A stretch of 64,000 bases of DNA. Origin: Fasciolopsis buskii. Its lineage: Eukaryota; Platyhelminthes; Trematoda; Plagiorchiida; Fasciolidae. Under the pieces are notes generated by a model. That model ran no database searches. It was not told the DNA's origin and saw nothing but the letters and a program-made list of their open reading frames with translations. The stretch is from contig LUCM01002147.1 of assembly GCA_008360955.1 (NCBI GenBank), positions 1-64,000 on the forward strand, written 5' to 3'. How positions within the stretch are numbered: position 1 is the first letter of the stretch; each line of letters opens with the position of its first letter. Positions 13,101-24,790 of this stretch are shown here, piece by piece. The position numbers and the translations under genes are program-made.

Positions 13101-13410
13101 GCTCTGAGCGAAGCACTTTGCAGCACTACTTGCCTGGCCTCCATCGGCAGCCCCCCATTGGGTATCCCGGAACAGCTGCCGTCGTCTGTGTCGGCAGGTC
13201 CACGTGCTGAGGCAAGAAACCCCAAGCCATAGGATTTCACAAAGGAGCAGACGACGACGACACTTCTTCTGGCGGAAATTCTTAGTGAACTTCAAATCTC
13301 GTCCTTCAGTGTCCGGTGCTCTAAGCAGGTCCCAGCCTTATTGCACGAATCGACCTCTGTCCCATCTTAAGGAGGAGATCTCGTAATGACCGTTTTAACC
13401 ATTGGAATAG
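10140..13410. other. No recognised gene
   Basis: Several reading frames of 60 to 118 codons occur here (the longest at 10728-11084 minus and 12534-12848 plus). None shows a family motif, splice-border support or a match to the transposons elsewhere in the window. Treated as non-coding. Confidence 0.45.
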
Positions 13411-13715
13411 CCTAACCTCGACAAGGACAAAGCTGCTTATGCAGCTCATTTTCTGCAAGCTGTACAAAGCGTGTGAAGGGCAAATTCTTGAAGAACAGGC
13501 TGAGTTTCATGCCCTTCTTAGATATGTCTATCAAATCTTCAACCCACGGAAGATTTAGAACAAAGTTGGACTTTCCAAGGGTGAATGACCTTGGCCTAGA
13601 CATCCATCCAGTCTTCTACTGGGCTGCACTGCTATACGGCTTACTGAGAAATTGTGCCTGGGCGATATTTTTCAGTCATCAGAGAAATGCGCTGCCTTAC
13701 GTTGGACGAAATTAG
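13411..13715 (+). mobile_element. Possible PLE remnant (post-catalytic RT region)
   Basis: A plus-strand frame at 13473-13715 reads NRLSFMPFLDMSIKSS and then HGRFRTKLDFPR and GLDIHPVFYW. This resembles the PLE segment after the catalytic motif, where an FLD core is followed by a basic 'GxFxTxVYRKPT' block and an aromatic-rich stretch. It lies just upstream of a plus-strand LINE fragment. Conservation is weak and only one segment matches, so the assignment is tentative. Confidence 0.4.
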
Positions 13716-13799
13716 GCCTCATGACTAGATTTTTCTAACTCTCCCCGTTATCATTGGAGTACAAAAATAGTACCCAAGTTCTAATATTTTTTTCATAAA

Positions 13800-13935
13800 G
13801 GATTTTCTATAAACATTTTATTTGGTTTAGCTGACGGTGGAATAAAAGTCGGACCATGGATTAGAATTGTGACTTAGAGTACGCCGATGATACCTCTCTG
13901 TTGAGCTACTGTTCACAAGCAATTCAGCCGTGCTA
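13800..13935 (+). mobile_element. LINE reverse transcriptase fragment with intact YADD
   Basis: The plus strand at about 13872-13930 reads DLEYADDTSLLSYCSQAIQ, the RT catalytic motif C and following helix of the same LINE group as the copy at 1-2335 (compare LEYVDDVILLSDNAQAI there). One frame away, just upstream, GIKVGPWIRIV fits the residues that precede the motif. Downstream, KVMLASC at about 13995 may be the eroded 'CKVMLQDW' block. The rest is unreadable; the fragment is short and dead. Confidence 0.7.
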
Positions 13936-14279
13936 AATTGCAGTGAAACCTCTCGTAGTATTCCATTTTTCCGTTTTGAGACCTGGCTTCTATAAGGTGA
14001 TGCTTGCCAGTTGTCTGTTTTAGACCACTTATGTCACGGAATCATTGCCGAGTCTGATGGGAAAAGGAGTGTGCCAAGACGAAGAACAAAATCGTTTGTT
14101 GGATCCAAACAAACCTCCAACCCCATCCGAGCGAGTTATTCTCTTTACACTATCTTTGCTGGCCTGTGCACGTATTGGACATTCCCTCGCCTGCATGTTG
14201 TTTGCTTTTTCTTGCTCTTAACGCTCGTGCTAGAGAGAGCTGGGAGAAACTACTTGGCGATCAGGTTATGACTTGACCT

Positions 14280-17200
14280 AGAGTTATGAAACAGTTAATC
14301 TTGGTTTAAGGGTTGGCTGAGCTTGGCTCATTGCTGACTAAGCCCCAAGAGATATGGGTTGCCGCAGGTTAGAAGCACCTCAAGATACCGTTCAGAACTG
14401 GATTCAGTGACGTGAACGTCATGCTGTCTGTGAATTAACTAGTAACTCTTCATAGAAAAAAATCAAAAAATTACAAAATATTTGCAAATATAATATAGAA
14501 AACGTTTTTACTCATTCTCTTCTAGCTGCTTTCCCAAATTGTCACCCTAGGTGTAGTTCATTTTTTCGTGTTGTTTCTCTTGTCCCATGCTTGTTCGAAA
14601 ATTTATTTTATATGATGTATATTACCTTAAATTCGTCATGCAGTAGTATGGCAGAATGGCTTGACCACAAACCCTGGAATAAGACCGAAGCGTTTTTTGT
14701 CAGTGTCTTCAGCAGAAATTTTCGAAATGGAACATTTAATAATCAAGCACCACTCCACGTGTTGGTGCAGGCAATACTACGCCGACTGCTTTGAACGGTG
14801 CAAACTTTTCTCAAAATGTCAACAAGACAACTATTCTAGCCAACCATAACTAATCATGGGTTTCAGGGAGATTCATATGTGAGTTGTACAGAACAGAAAG
14901 CTCTGCCTGAACAGTGAGACACCGCAGCTAGTTTTGCTAGTGACTGGATCAGTCCGGTTGTGAGCAGCATTTTAAAACATTCACTAAACATGCATGCAGT
15001 CATAATCCAAAGAGTAAACCTATTGACAAAAAAATTATCTACTCCGATGTCAGAACGAAAGAGGTTCAGGCGTATTTTGAGGTGTCGTTCATACGCAATA
15101 AAGTCAAAAACAATGGAGAGACTAGAATTTCTCACACTGCTCCTAAATTAAAACCAGAGAAACAGATTCACCCGGAGTCTATCTAAACACTAGTATGGTG
15201 CATCTACATAGATCAAAAGTGCAGAATGGATATCAAAATAAGCTCAACGCTGGTCAGAAAAATGTGTAGATGTGCAAACTATTGGGCTTCTTGAATAGGA
15301 GTACAGAAGCACATTCCTATAGTCCCATTATTTTTGTACGAAGAAATAAATACAGTTCGGTTGGACTGGAAGACCGTTTTATCGGATATAACTAAGGGAG
15401 TGAAAATGTTTAAAAACTGAGTGATTGGGAAAAGGAAACTAGTCCCCTGAATGATTTCGAGTGGGAATGTGATGTAAACAATCCACTGATCTCAGTTTCA
15501 ATTGCTCTCCATTGTTTCTGAGAAAAGCGGAAATCGCCACTGGTAATTCAAACTGGAATTGCAACACAGCATAAACACCTGATTATGCATTCCGTCTAGT
15601 TCACGTTCTGGAGGAAAGCGCAGTTAAGTGAGAACAATAGCTAATTATAGGAAAGCAGTGAAATGCAAAGCTTTCGACAACGACAGAAGACTTACTAACG
15701 GTATGGCCAAACGACCCAAATATTTGAACTCAGGACAAATCCGTTTGGGAAACAACCATCTCCATATTTTTCTATATGTGCACTTCTTTTCACCAGTGTT
15801 TAACGTGGTTGGTGTTGTGGAAGTAGCTGCGTTTACTAATCACAGGAATGAACCAGAAAAGCTTCCAGCAATATAAGTATTAGTATTACAAATGATCATA
15901 ATACCGGTACTACTATTGCTGCTATTAAAGTAACTTCGGCTACAACAAATACGGTTAGCATCTATCAACATCGCCCTCTCCACGGATGGTCAGCTGATAA
16001 ATTGCACATTAGAAGCACCATGGTGTACTAGTTTGGAGAAGTAACAAATCACCCATGGCAGGATTTAAAGCTTTGTACTTTGTTTGCTGCATCCTTAACG
16101 TCCAGTCCTAGATTTACCACTGACAATCAGTTGTCTACAGGTTTCGTTAAAGAAAACACGCCATAGTCTGTATCTGTAACGGCATTTAAATAAAATCCAT
16201 GTACGTGAAGAAACGGGTTCCATGAAACAGTAGGTCAAACCGGCGTACTTCATCAGATCACCGAAAAATGAAAGAGTGGGTCACGCGCTGAATTAGTGAA
16301 GTTTCTTCGCCATCATATATAACCTTGGTTGTTTATCTCTCAGTTCGTTGCTTACAGGAACTTTTGTGTGTATGTGTCACTCTGTTTACTGTCACTAATC
16401 ATCATCATCACCATCGTTCAGCGTTAGACAGCGAAGCAAACCCCACTGACCGCTGCCTTTTCCCCACGGTTAGATGTTTCTGTAAAATGAGTGAGTATCC
16501 AAAGGGAATAGCGAGTGGACCTACACTGGTGGGAAAAGATAAGATGCTACTGTAGCCAACACACGGAACACAGTCTAACTGTACAAACACAATTTTTCAT
16601 TCACTAATGCTGACTCCTGACACAACCTTTTCCAAAATCTCTCCTTCCGATTATTAACCTGTCTATTTCGGCTTGGTTCGAGAGTTTTACATATAATAAC
16701 TTAAGTGTAATGTTTTACCGTCTTTTTGAAGCTAAAATGCTAAAAAAAAAATACAGAAACTTCTTAAAACGTTTCGTTGCATGCTCACAAAAATGAAAAA
16801 AAACTGATCAATATAAGCTGGTGGTGCGATAAGAGTATACAAATGGTCATTGGTTAATCCCAATTTGTCTGCCTAATAAAAGTTAAGAGGTTTATCTTTT
16901 GCAACGTTAGAACGGTTGTCAATTCTGCGAGAACTAACAGTTCGGCTTACAAATAGCACACATTTTGCCCTATTGAAGTTGTTTTCGTTACCTCATAACT
17001 AATAAAATATAGGCCTATATCCAACCAAAATCTCGTTAATAAATGTTACCATAACTATTACCGGTAGTTTACGCGACGACCTCGAAATGAATAAGCGATT
17101 AGAAATTTTGAAATAATCTACCGCTAAGGTTTTGCAAATTCGCTTACTTATTGTTAGGACTCAGAAAGTTTACTCGTGAATAGTATCAAACACACCGTAT

Positions 17201-18730
17201 GTACGTATGTCCGTTTCAATAATAATCCACTGTGGGTTATGCAAAAATATTAGACTACGAACGCAGTAGTTATCCAGTATAAAATAATTCATCCTCTCTA
17301 CCAGTACATACTCAGCGACTGTGTAATATTCTGAATGAATCAGGCATTTTTACTCGTGGGTTGTGTAATATTTCGTGCTTTCGTCTATCAGCACATGAAT
17401 CCTACCTATCACTTGTGCTATCGATCCATTTTCATCCATGTTTGTGTAGCTAACCTTCACGTGGACAACACTCGAGGCTTAGTATTGAACTCTTCGCCCA
17501 ACCACGTGACTGTGGACCCAGTGCAACAGTTACTGTTTTGCCTGAAAATGCTATTGCAGACTACTGCAGGTAATTGAATGTTTCCTCCACAATCTATTGG
17601 AAACAGTTTGTTATGAGCCATAGAACGGAGGGCGTTACTTGGTGATAGCAAAGCCTTGAAATATGTATATCTTATGAGCCCACATTCTATTCTCAGTTAT
17701 TTCATATGTATTTGTGTATTTCGTACCAGTAACGATATATATATATATATACAGGATACATTTACCATATGTGTGTTTCAAGAGAAACGTAATGACATGT
17801 TCGTGAATGCTTCTGTATATAAAATTTTTTCGCAATCTCTACCTGCTAGCCCGTGAGCTTTACAATGGCCCGAGTGATCACATGCGGTATATCGGACTAA
17901 TGGACTTAGGGCCAACATACTCTACAACCAGTGGACAGAAATGTACCATTCAGCCATAGCGTGGCCCGTTTTAGTTCCAAGCTTGTAGTATGGTTGGCGC
18001 GTTTGAGCTTTCTTAGACCGTGAAATTTTGGGAATAATGCATGTTGCATCATCTGCGAACAGTTCTTTAATTAAACACAAAACAATACTGTTTGATTAAG
18101 TCAAACTCATAGTTAATTTGGAGACTAGCAATCAACTGTTCAGAGTAATAAATTGCCGTGACAGCTGGTGTTTCTGCATGCTCACATATACCGTTGTGAA
18201 ATAATGTCTCGCCCATGCTGAAACTAAAATGGGAACCGGAAAAAACCGTTTTTACAGATTGCAAACGGATGCCTGAGAAAGACTTTTGGAAGCAAACACT
18301 GTAACATTAAATTGCATTCAGTTCAAAGTCCAACACTTTTCATTGGTTGCATTTCGATGATCGAGCATAAAATTGGGTCGAATTTGAATTTTACACGGCA
18401 GTTTATTCGTACCAAGCACAAATTACCCTCCTCCTGAAGCAGACCCAATAATTTGGTGCAACCGAACACATTCAAAAACGTCAAATGCATTGCTCGTGAA
18501 AATGGCTCAAGTCAAGTCATGCCAAGTCAACAAACCCTTTCTTCCGCGAAAAAATGCAGCATTTTTAGCTTGGAGTTAATATTCAGACTAGTCCAGTTTG
18601 GCTGTTGCAAATAATAACATTGTATTGATATCCTTCGATTTGAATTGCCACTCTACAATACCTTCTACTGAAAAACGGAAAAGAGACCGATAAATGGTGA
18701 AAGGCTGTAAAAGAATAGTCTATAGAACTA
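14280..18730. other. No recognised gene; AT-rich with a short TA run
   Basis: Only chance-length reading frames occur. A (TA)n run lies at about 17734-17752, and a CAT-rich run at 16399-16413. At 14646-14660 a tRNA-A-box-like string (TGGCAGAATGG) occurs without a matching B box. No protein-coding or RNA gene could be supported. Confidence 0.45.
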
Positions 18731-18739
18731 TTTTATCGA

Positions 18740-18980
18740 TGAGAGATTTCGAACCCAAGAAAGCCACTAACTGAGACATGGAGCCATATCCCCTACTGAC
18801 TCCAACCATCGTTCTAATGGACCTTTTGGACTCAGCTGGATATCAGGAATACGATTTGGGCGGTAAACTCGAGTAAAAGAACGCCATAAGCACCAACCTG
18901 CCTTTCGCTGCTCGCATCCAGAGATAGGACAAGTGGAATGAATTCCTTTGGTACAACCTTTGATGAAACCCAGCATCACA
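18740..18980 (-). mobile_element. LINE C-terminal remnant
   Basis: A minus-strand frame ends with SPKGPLERWLESVGDMAPCLS, a stop, and then WLSW in the same frame. This corresponds to the conserved end of the fluke LINE ORF, where a Trp-Leu-Glu-x-Leu/Val-Gly/Ala-Asp-Met-Ala block is followed by a basic Trp-rich tail. The preceding residues (GCEQRKAGWCLWRSF, then PNRIPDIQ) fit loosely with the 'GGQ-MTW ... RLPGWGP' block of the same proteins. Only the terminal part is preserved. Confidence 0.6.
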
Positions 18981-19688
18981 GAATTGCATAATCAACTGAA
19001 TAGAAGTTGGCCACGAAAGTCAGAAGTCGTGCGTCTAAGGAACCAGTGACCTTCTTCTGAGGTTTGCCACGAATTGAGATTTTGGTTAATGCCAACTCCG
19101 GCCGAAATGGAAACCGGCTTGATTCTCCGGTATAAAAACTTTCGCAGGCATTGGATAGTTCACGGACTGATTTCGAGGAACACAATGCAGGTCTTAATTC
19201 TTTTCATCAACAGTGTATCCGAATAAGAGGTAAAACAAAACAATGCAGCGTGGCATTCCCTAAAGCACCATCAAAGTTCCCGGGCCATAAATTGAAGGGT
19301 TAGAATGAAATCGGATCCGAAAGTTTGCGCCATTGTAACTATGCATATATATTACGCGAAGGTTTGGTAACAAAGATGGTCTCGACGCAACAACATGTCA
19401 AAAGGACTAAACAGAGGGGACAAACAAGAAGAATAAAATAATAGACCAAAACAAAACAAATATTTCTTGTCTTTTCATCATGCACTGTGAATTGTTGGTT
19501 GTTTTCCCATTATGTTTAAGGAGGATGAGTTCTACAGAGGCCACACAGCATTCGGTCGACTGACTGGTTCTGAGCCATATGTCTCAGCGTCTCAAACCAA
19601 CAACAATCCTCATCTCTCGCACCTAAATGAGAAATGTGAGAAGCAGAAGCTGACTTCGTCATATTTCTACACCAAATCAAAGTCAACT

Positions 19689-20706
19689 ACCGCCCACCGT
19701 TTTCAGAACGACAGGAATCGAGATTAAAGGGGTCTTCCAAATGCGCCTCATTCGAGAACGCCTTGCTCTGCGTAAGAGGTCGTGCAGTCTTTGGTGGAAC
19801 GTGTTCGTGACTGCATTTGGGTTGAAATCTGTTGGTACGTACACTGAAATGACATACAATTCGCGTCTATCAAAGTGAAGACTATTTACTTCGCACGAAC
19901 TTCTGGATCTCACGGCGCATAGCCGGATGTTGGCCGGGATCCAGTCCATCCCTTATCCCTGATGGGAAAAATTAGAAGCAGCAGGTCCTCAGAGTCCGCA
20001 GAAAGACGTAAGAATGAAACTTCAACGGAAGGACTAGATGGGATGTTTAGTCTGATAAGAAGAGACTGAAGTCGTGAATGGCGAGCCTCTTTGCGGCACA
20101 AACATATCGTGGGCTAGGCATTTCCGACGTGCATCCGGCTTAGACAAACCCTACCAAAAACATTGCACAACCGGCGCATGGTGAAAATGGTCGCTTACCT
20201 CGATCTACCGAGAATGAAGCATCGTTCAACGGACACATTTTCTGTTGCATGGGATTTAAGACACATTGGTTTCTGTTGCACTAATCTGTAATTTGAGAAG
20301 CTCAAACGCCTGCATCGGATCATAGGATGAGTGAAGCATGTTGCCTTCAGACCTTGGAAATGATTTTCATTCCTAGTGTAATGTGAGTGTAGACTTGCGA
20401 ATCTTTTCGACCCAGTGTGGATACTGTCTGAATCAGCATCGCGGTGACTACGATTATGAAGCGGCACCTAAGACCCACCGATCGAGTGGGTTTGTTGATG
20501 TTCCATAGAGTAGGTGAATGACATCAAAAACAGTAGTGAAAATCTCTTCTGATATGTTTTGCAAAATTACAGGCGTGTCGTTAGTCTGGCTTGTGAGCTT
20601 TTACCTGTATCGATTTAGGTCCGTAAATTTAAAGGATATTTCGTGTGCTTACTTTTCCAATTCAAAATGAGATTTTCCGTAGAATGATGTAACCACCATC
20701 GTGCTG
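19689..20706 (-). mobile_element. Second copy of LINE endonuclease start and linker
   Basis: Bases 19689-19946 are identical, without a single difference, to 2004-2261 and encode the same endonuclease segment (WIPANIRLCAVRS through LHDLLRRARRS). The copy is cut at 19689, in the middle of the endonuclease, so it holds only the 5' end of the LINE. From 19947 to 20706 it continues as the linker seen at 2262-2973, but now with frequent single-base indels. It then passes directly into the PLE fragment at 20707. The abrupt change from full identity to indel-rich similarity is unusual (see findings). Confidence 0.9.
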
Positions 20707-20945
20707 AGTGACCTTAATACAGAATCCAGAGATGCTTTACGTCTACGATCACGAGTCGTGGTAGTCTGTGCTAGATGGTGAAAACGACTGCGTTTATTAG
20801 GTGGCCTAATTGTTCCAGGACCAACCATGCAGGGTGGTATTCATGAATGCTTTTCAGGCAAGCGCCACATGAACATGTGCATGAATAAGAATACAACCGA
20901 GCTGTGCAGATCAGAGACTTTTGTTTTGAAACCGTAATGACTTCA
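20707..20945 (-). mobile_element. Second copy of PLE 3' end with deleted GIY-YIG core
   Basis: This matches 3411-3660. The minus strand reads LYSYSCTCSCGACLKSIHEY and then HPAWL. Compared with the copy at 3411-4400 it lacks about nine codons in the middle of the GIY-YIG motif (the KMYIGRT part), so the nuclease would be inactive. Homology to the first copy ends at about 20940. Farther along the same minus frame (20945-21060) is a different sequence with QFDWQNISSPYR that does not match the PLE upstream region of the first copy. Confidence 0.85.
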
Positions 20946-20982
20946 TCAGTGCTTTGATGCTGAACATCAATCAAAGCACTGA
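20946..20982. other. 13-bp perfect inverted repeat at the PLE fragment border
   Basis: TCAGTGCTTTGAT at 20946-20958 pairs with ATCAAAGCACTGA at 20970-20982 around an 11-base loop. It begins exactly where homology to the other PLE copy stops. It may mark a recombination or insertion junction or a small terminal structure; the role is unknown. Confidence 0.7.
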
Positions 20983-21582
20983 GTAAAATACACACTCGGT
21001 AAGGTGATGAAATGTTTTGCCAATCAAACTGCCCAGCTCCAGCGACAAAACTGAATGCCATCCTTATTGAACCTTGAGTTACGAGAAAGAACATCATTCT
21101 GCAACCTGCTACTGTATAATGCAATAATATATATATATGCTGTTTGTCGATGATTACTGGAAAAATGAGTGGAAAGTTTAACCATCGAAATGGCTGTCCA
21201 AGTCTAGCAGTAACTGGCATTCTTTCATCCAAAACCTTTTCGTGTTGCGGTTTCTTTACTGATGTGCCATCAGTCCTTCTCTGTTCCTCTTTCTTTTTTC
21301 CTTTGCATATTTCGTTCTGTGAAGCAGCAGCTAAAGCTACAGCCCGCTTGTGCTAGGTTAATGACTGTAGCTGCTTGTGAGCGGCCGCTTATTCGGTAGG
21401 CTTGTGCCTACTTTATTCGTTGGTTGGAGCAAAGAAACGACAATGAAAGGCGGGACAACTTTGCACGACAGATATAACTCTGATTAAAGTGATTTCGGAC
21501 AGTGGTCACCAGTTTATCATTCCATCCAAAATGTTCACGCGCAGTTAAACCTGATACATTTAGTAGTAGAAGATTGAAATTG

Positions 21583-22068
21583 TCGTAATGAAACTAATTC
21601 ACCAATGTGATAATGATCGCTCACTCACCATAAACAGAAACCATGGAAGCCTGTAACAGCTGTATTCATCGCTTGTTAGAAATCATCAGGCAGTGCATAT
21701 GCATCCGGCGCCCGAACCTAAGTAAGTTATTTCAGGTAAACAATTCAAAGTCTCCTAACTACTAAACATGTAGCAAAGCAGTCAAGCTCTGTAGGTCATA
21801 TTCCAAAGCCTTGCGTCGTACTTAGGCTACTGTAGCAGGAAGTCATCTATCAGTGGGGTCGATTGCTGTGACTAACGGATAGTAACCGTTGCAATCAGTG
21901 ACCGATGAGGTTCAAAACATGCATCACTGTGGTGAAGTTCAACAAGCCGTTCAGAGCAATGTCCCGGTAGCGGCAGATGGAAAAAGCGTTGCGACTCAGA
22001 AAACTCGCTTCGTTCCCGAGGTTTCGCGTCCCAGTTCGGGCGCGGTGGATATGCACTGCTGACGAGTT
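21583..22068 (+). repeat. 0.48-kb dispersed repeat, copy A
   Basis: This aligns end to end and in the same orientation with 31836-32290. Shared landmarks are CACCATAAA, CATGGAAGC, GCAGTGCATATGCA, GCCCGA, AAGCAGTCAAGCTCTGTAGG, CTAACGGATAGTAACCG and a GC-rich end TCGCGTCCCAGTTCGGGCG. Differences are mostly single-base indels. No convincing protein is encoded. It may be a non-autonomous element or the 5'/3' region of a retrotransposon; the strand is nominal. Confidence 0.85.
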
Positions 22069-23380
22069 CTAACAAGGATGAAATCAGACTTGTGGCGAAT
22101 CATTATTATTTCGGATGTTAAAGAGATAATTACGGAGGATAGGCTTAGCTGTGTAATTGCAAACCCACTATTATTTCCGTCTCACTATTTGCCAAGCCTA
22201 CGCTGTGTGCGAAAAGAAAATGGATAGACCGGAGGGTTTGTGGAAAGCGTATTAATTCTAGATTGATCTCCTAACTTGCACGATGTATGCGCCCACTTTA
22301 TGTGGGCGACTAATAACTTGATCAGGCAGTAAGAATGAACATCACATCGACAAACAGACATTTACTCCTGTGAACCGGAATAATTTTTGAAGCACAACTT
22401 TATTAATTTGTATTTAATTAGTTTATACAAACCAGTGATAACGAGGGTAAAACTGCCAAAAACCACAAAAATGCATATGTATTTCATTTTGTACTCCAGA
22501 AGGCACTGAAACTCTGACGTTTATCTGGTTGTAACAGTGGACGTTCAATGCATCAACATTCAACAACGCATGTCACAAACGTTGAAATTTGAGCACTCGA
22601 AGAATCACAGAGTACATCCAATGGCACACTGTGATCGAAAACACCAGGACAAATTCCGAAGTTCGTTGCTTTTATTTCAAAACGCAATTGTTCGGGAAAT
22701 GTACTTAGTGTATTGGTACACCTTTCGGCAAGAAAATTTCGATCAGTGTTAGACGGAACAGTGGTTTTTAACATCCGAGACGTCAGTGCGATAGTCCCGA
22801 TAAAATGTGTCCAACAAAATTTTGTTATGAACAAGTCCCAATTCGACGTTGATGCAGTAGGAGGAAACCATATACAGCATATCCTTCTACTTTGAAAGCA
22901 CTACCCTTGTGATTGTCGACTAGTCAGTTTGTTTACTCCGAGTCCGATGTGATGTATCATTCTTTACGGTTAGTAGTTGAAATTCATCTCTTAGGAATCA
23001 AAGTCGGATCCCCGTCCCGGACTTCCGTTGTCTCCTTCACACTAAGTTTTCTTCAGTGTTTCGTGTCTAATTGTAATTTAAATTCGCGGTCTTACCCGAC
23101 GACATGAGGAGCCGGGCACGGTGATACCATCTCTCCTTTGATCAAAGATGTTCCGTCTTTTCCAATGGTTAAATCCACTGACTTATGTGGTTGCTGGAAT
23201 TCACTACTATCGTAGTGAACTTCCTATTGTACCTCCACAAGATTATTCAGTTTCAATTTAGTCAAAGAAGGGAGTAAAATATGAAATAGATGAGTACCCC
23301 AGCACAAACAGATAAAATTGCCCCTTTATTCAGCAGACACCGTTGCCAGTACGTGAATATCACCGAAACAAACCATGGCG
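22069..23380. other. No recognised gene
   Basis: Only short reading frames occur, without family motifs. A minus-strand frame of 162 codons at 23262-23750 spans the AT palindrome described next; part of it (about 23500-23700) is Ser/His/Cys-rich but matches nothing I recognise. Confidence 0.4.
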
Positions 23381-23428
23381 TATTATATATATAATATATA
23401 TTAATATTATATATATATAATATAAGAA
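23381..23428. repeat. AT-only inverted repeat
   Basis: About 45 bases of pure A/T form an imperfect palindrome centred near 23403 (TATTATATATATAATAT against its complement, with one arm a repeat unit longer). Another AT run of similar flavour lies at 23728-23748. Such palindromes are common in non-coding eukaryotic DNA and are prone to assembly errors. Confidence 0.7.
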
Positions 23429-23766
23429 GCAGAACGTAGTATCTGGGATGCGTAAACCAAAATTTGCCCGGGAGCACACGACCGGTTTCGTGGTTGATGT
23501 CGCTCGTCAGGTATGCGTACCCGATGCTCTCTTGTCCAAGACATGCCACATACTTGTACAACTCCGAATTGGTTGGACATTTCTTGTGATCACTACAGAA
23601 TCGACTCTGTAGCCACAAGGAGTGTGCATGGGAGCTGTTCGTGGAAGAGTTCACAGAAGAATGGCAACTGTGACTGGTTGATAATTCTTTGTCAGTTGGG
23701 CTGATGCCTAACCTGAGGAAATATGATACTATATAATATATATAATTCATTCGTATATCGGGTTGG

Positions 23767-24790
23767 GTCGACTAACCATGTCCAGCCATCTTCGCAAGAG
23801 ACCACCTGCCTACGCAGAAGACAGGCCTAACATGAGACAAAGCCTCGTTCTGTGAAGCGATCCGACGAAATGTGTCCTTAGAGTTCTTCAACCTACTATC
23901 ATTGATGTACTCGTGTCTAGAGAAATCGACCCTAAACGCAATAAGCACTACACTAACCTCTGGAGAGATACTCACAAGATTTCTCCCATTCATATTTTAC
24001 TAGTCGGAAAAAAAATGTCCGTTTTCGAACACCGAACGGCCGGTGGAGTTCGGGAAGCGGTATAGCGTAACTAGCGCGGACGCTTTTACTGATTATATCG
24101 TTACTCTCGAACGCTGAATCCATACCGGGTGTCACGGTGTGAACGCCACAGGATCACTCAATCGGTGGCATGCGGCAATCAAGTCTTCTGCATGCGCGAA
24201 GACAATTCATCCAATATTCGACCACCAGGTGAGAGATACAACTATCGAAGTAATTAAATCTATCCAACTCAACCAGTTGTTCCTGTTCAAGAGTCAGTTT
24301 CGGCTTCGAGCCAATCCAGTTCTGCAACGGTATCTTATGCTTCGAAGGTGCACAACTCACTCTAAACATACGTACTCTGTTGTTCAGACGATTGAGAAAA
24401 AAGTGTGCAATTTACGTGGGTGTTCGTTCAGTACCCCAATGCTGTCTGCATATTCGAAATCGTACAGATTCCTGTCTGGACAAATATCAGTGTCATCGTT
24501 CTCACGTGGGGATAGAATGATCCCCAACCACCATTGCGTTGATAAATTTGAAAGAATGTGTTGAATGAGACAAATCCTGACGACTACCACAAGTCTTGGT
24601 GAACTCGGGTAAATGACGACCGTAAGCAAGAACTGTGTTTCGGTTGTTCGTATGCAGTGGTTGGATGAGTGAAATGAATTTCTCTAGTCCATCACTCGGT
24701 GAGAAACACCCACAAACATCTGTACGATGGAATTGGATCACAAAGGGCGACAATCAAGGAGCCTATGGACATTTTTTCGATATTTCTCAA
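23767..24790 (-). mobile_element. LINE reverse transcriptase remnant, copy A (altered YADD)
   Basis: On the minus strand the RT reads in order: LAYGRHLPEFTKTC then SRQDLSHSTHSFKFI (the eroded SSGVRQGCPLSPFLFNF motif B, near 24620), DICPDRNLYDFEYADSI (motif C, near 24460; the second catalytic Asp is Ser), CAPSKHKIPLQNWIGSKPKL (near 24330) and then VELDRFNYFDSCIS (thumb). Farther along are the SVRAS-type remnants and, near 23850, FRRIASQNE with a Gly-Arg-Trp end. Homology with copy B at 32405-33462 (opposite strand) covers the whole length, both ending at the same GGTTAGTCGAC. Several frameshifts are present. It lacks endonuclease and 5' RT domains. Confidence 0.9.

Noticed and set aside
23262..23750. 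162-codon minus-strand frame as a gene
   Set aside because: It crosses an AT palindrome, has low-complexity Tyr/Ile runs there, and no domain is visible.
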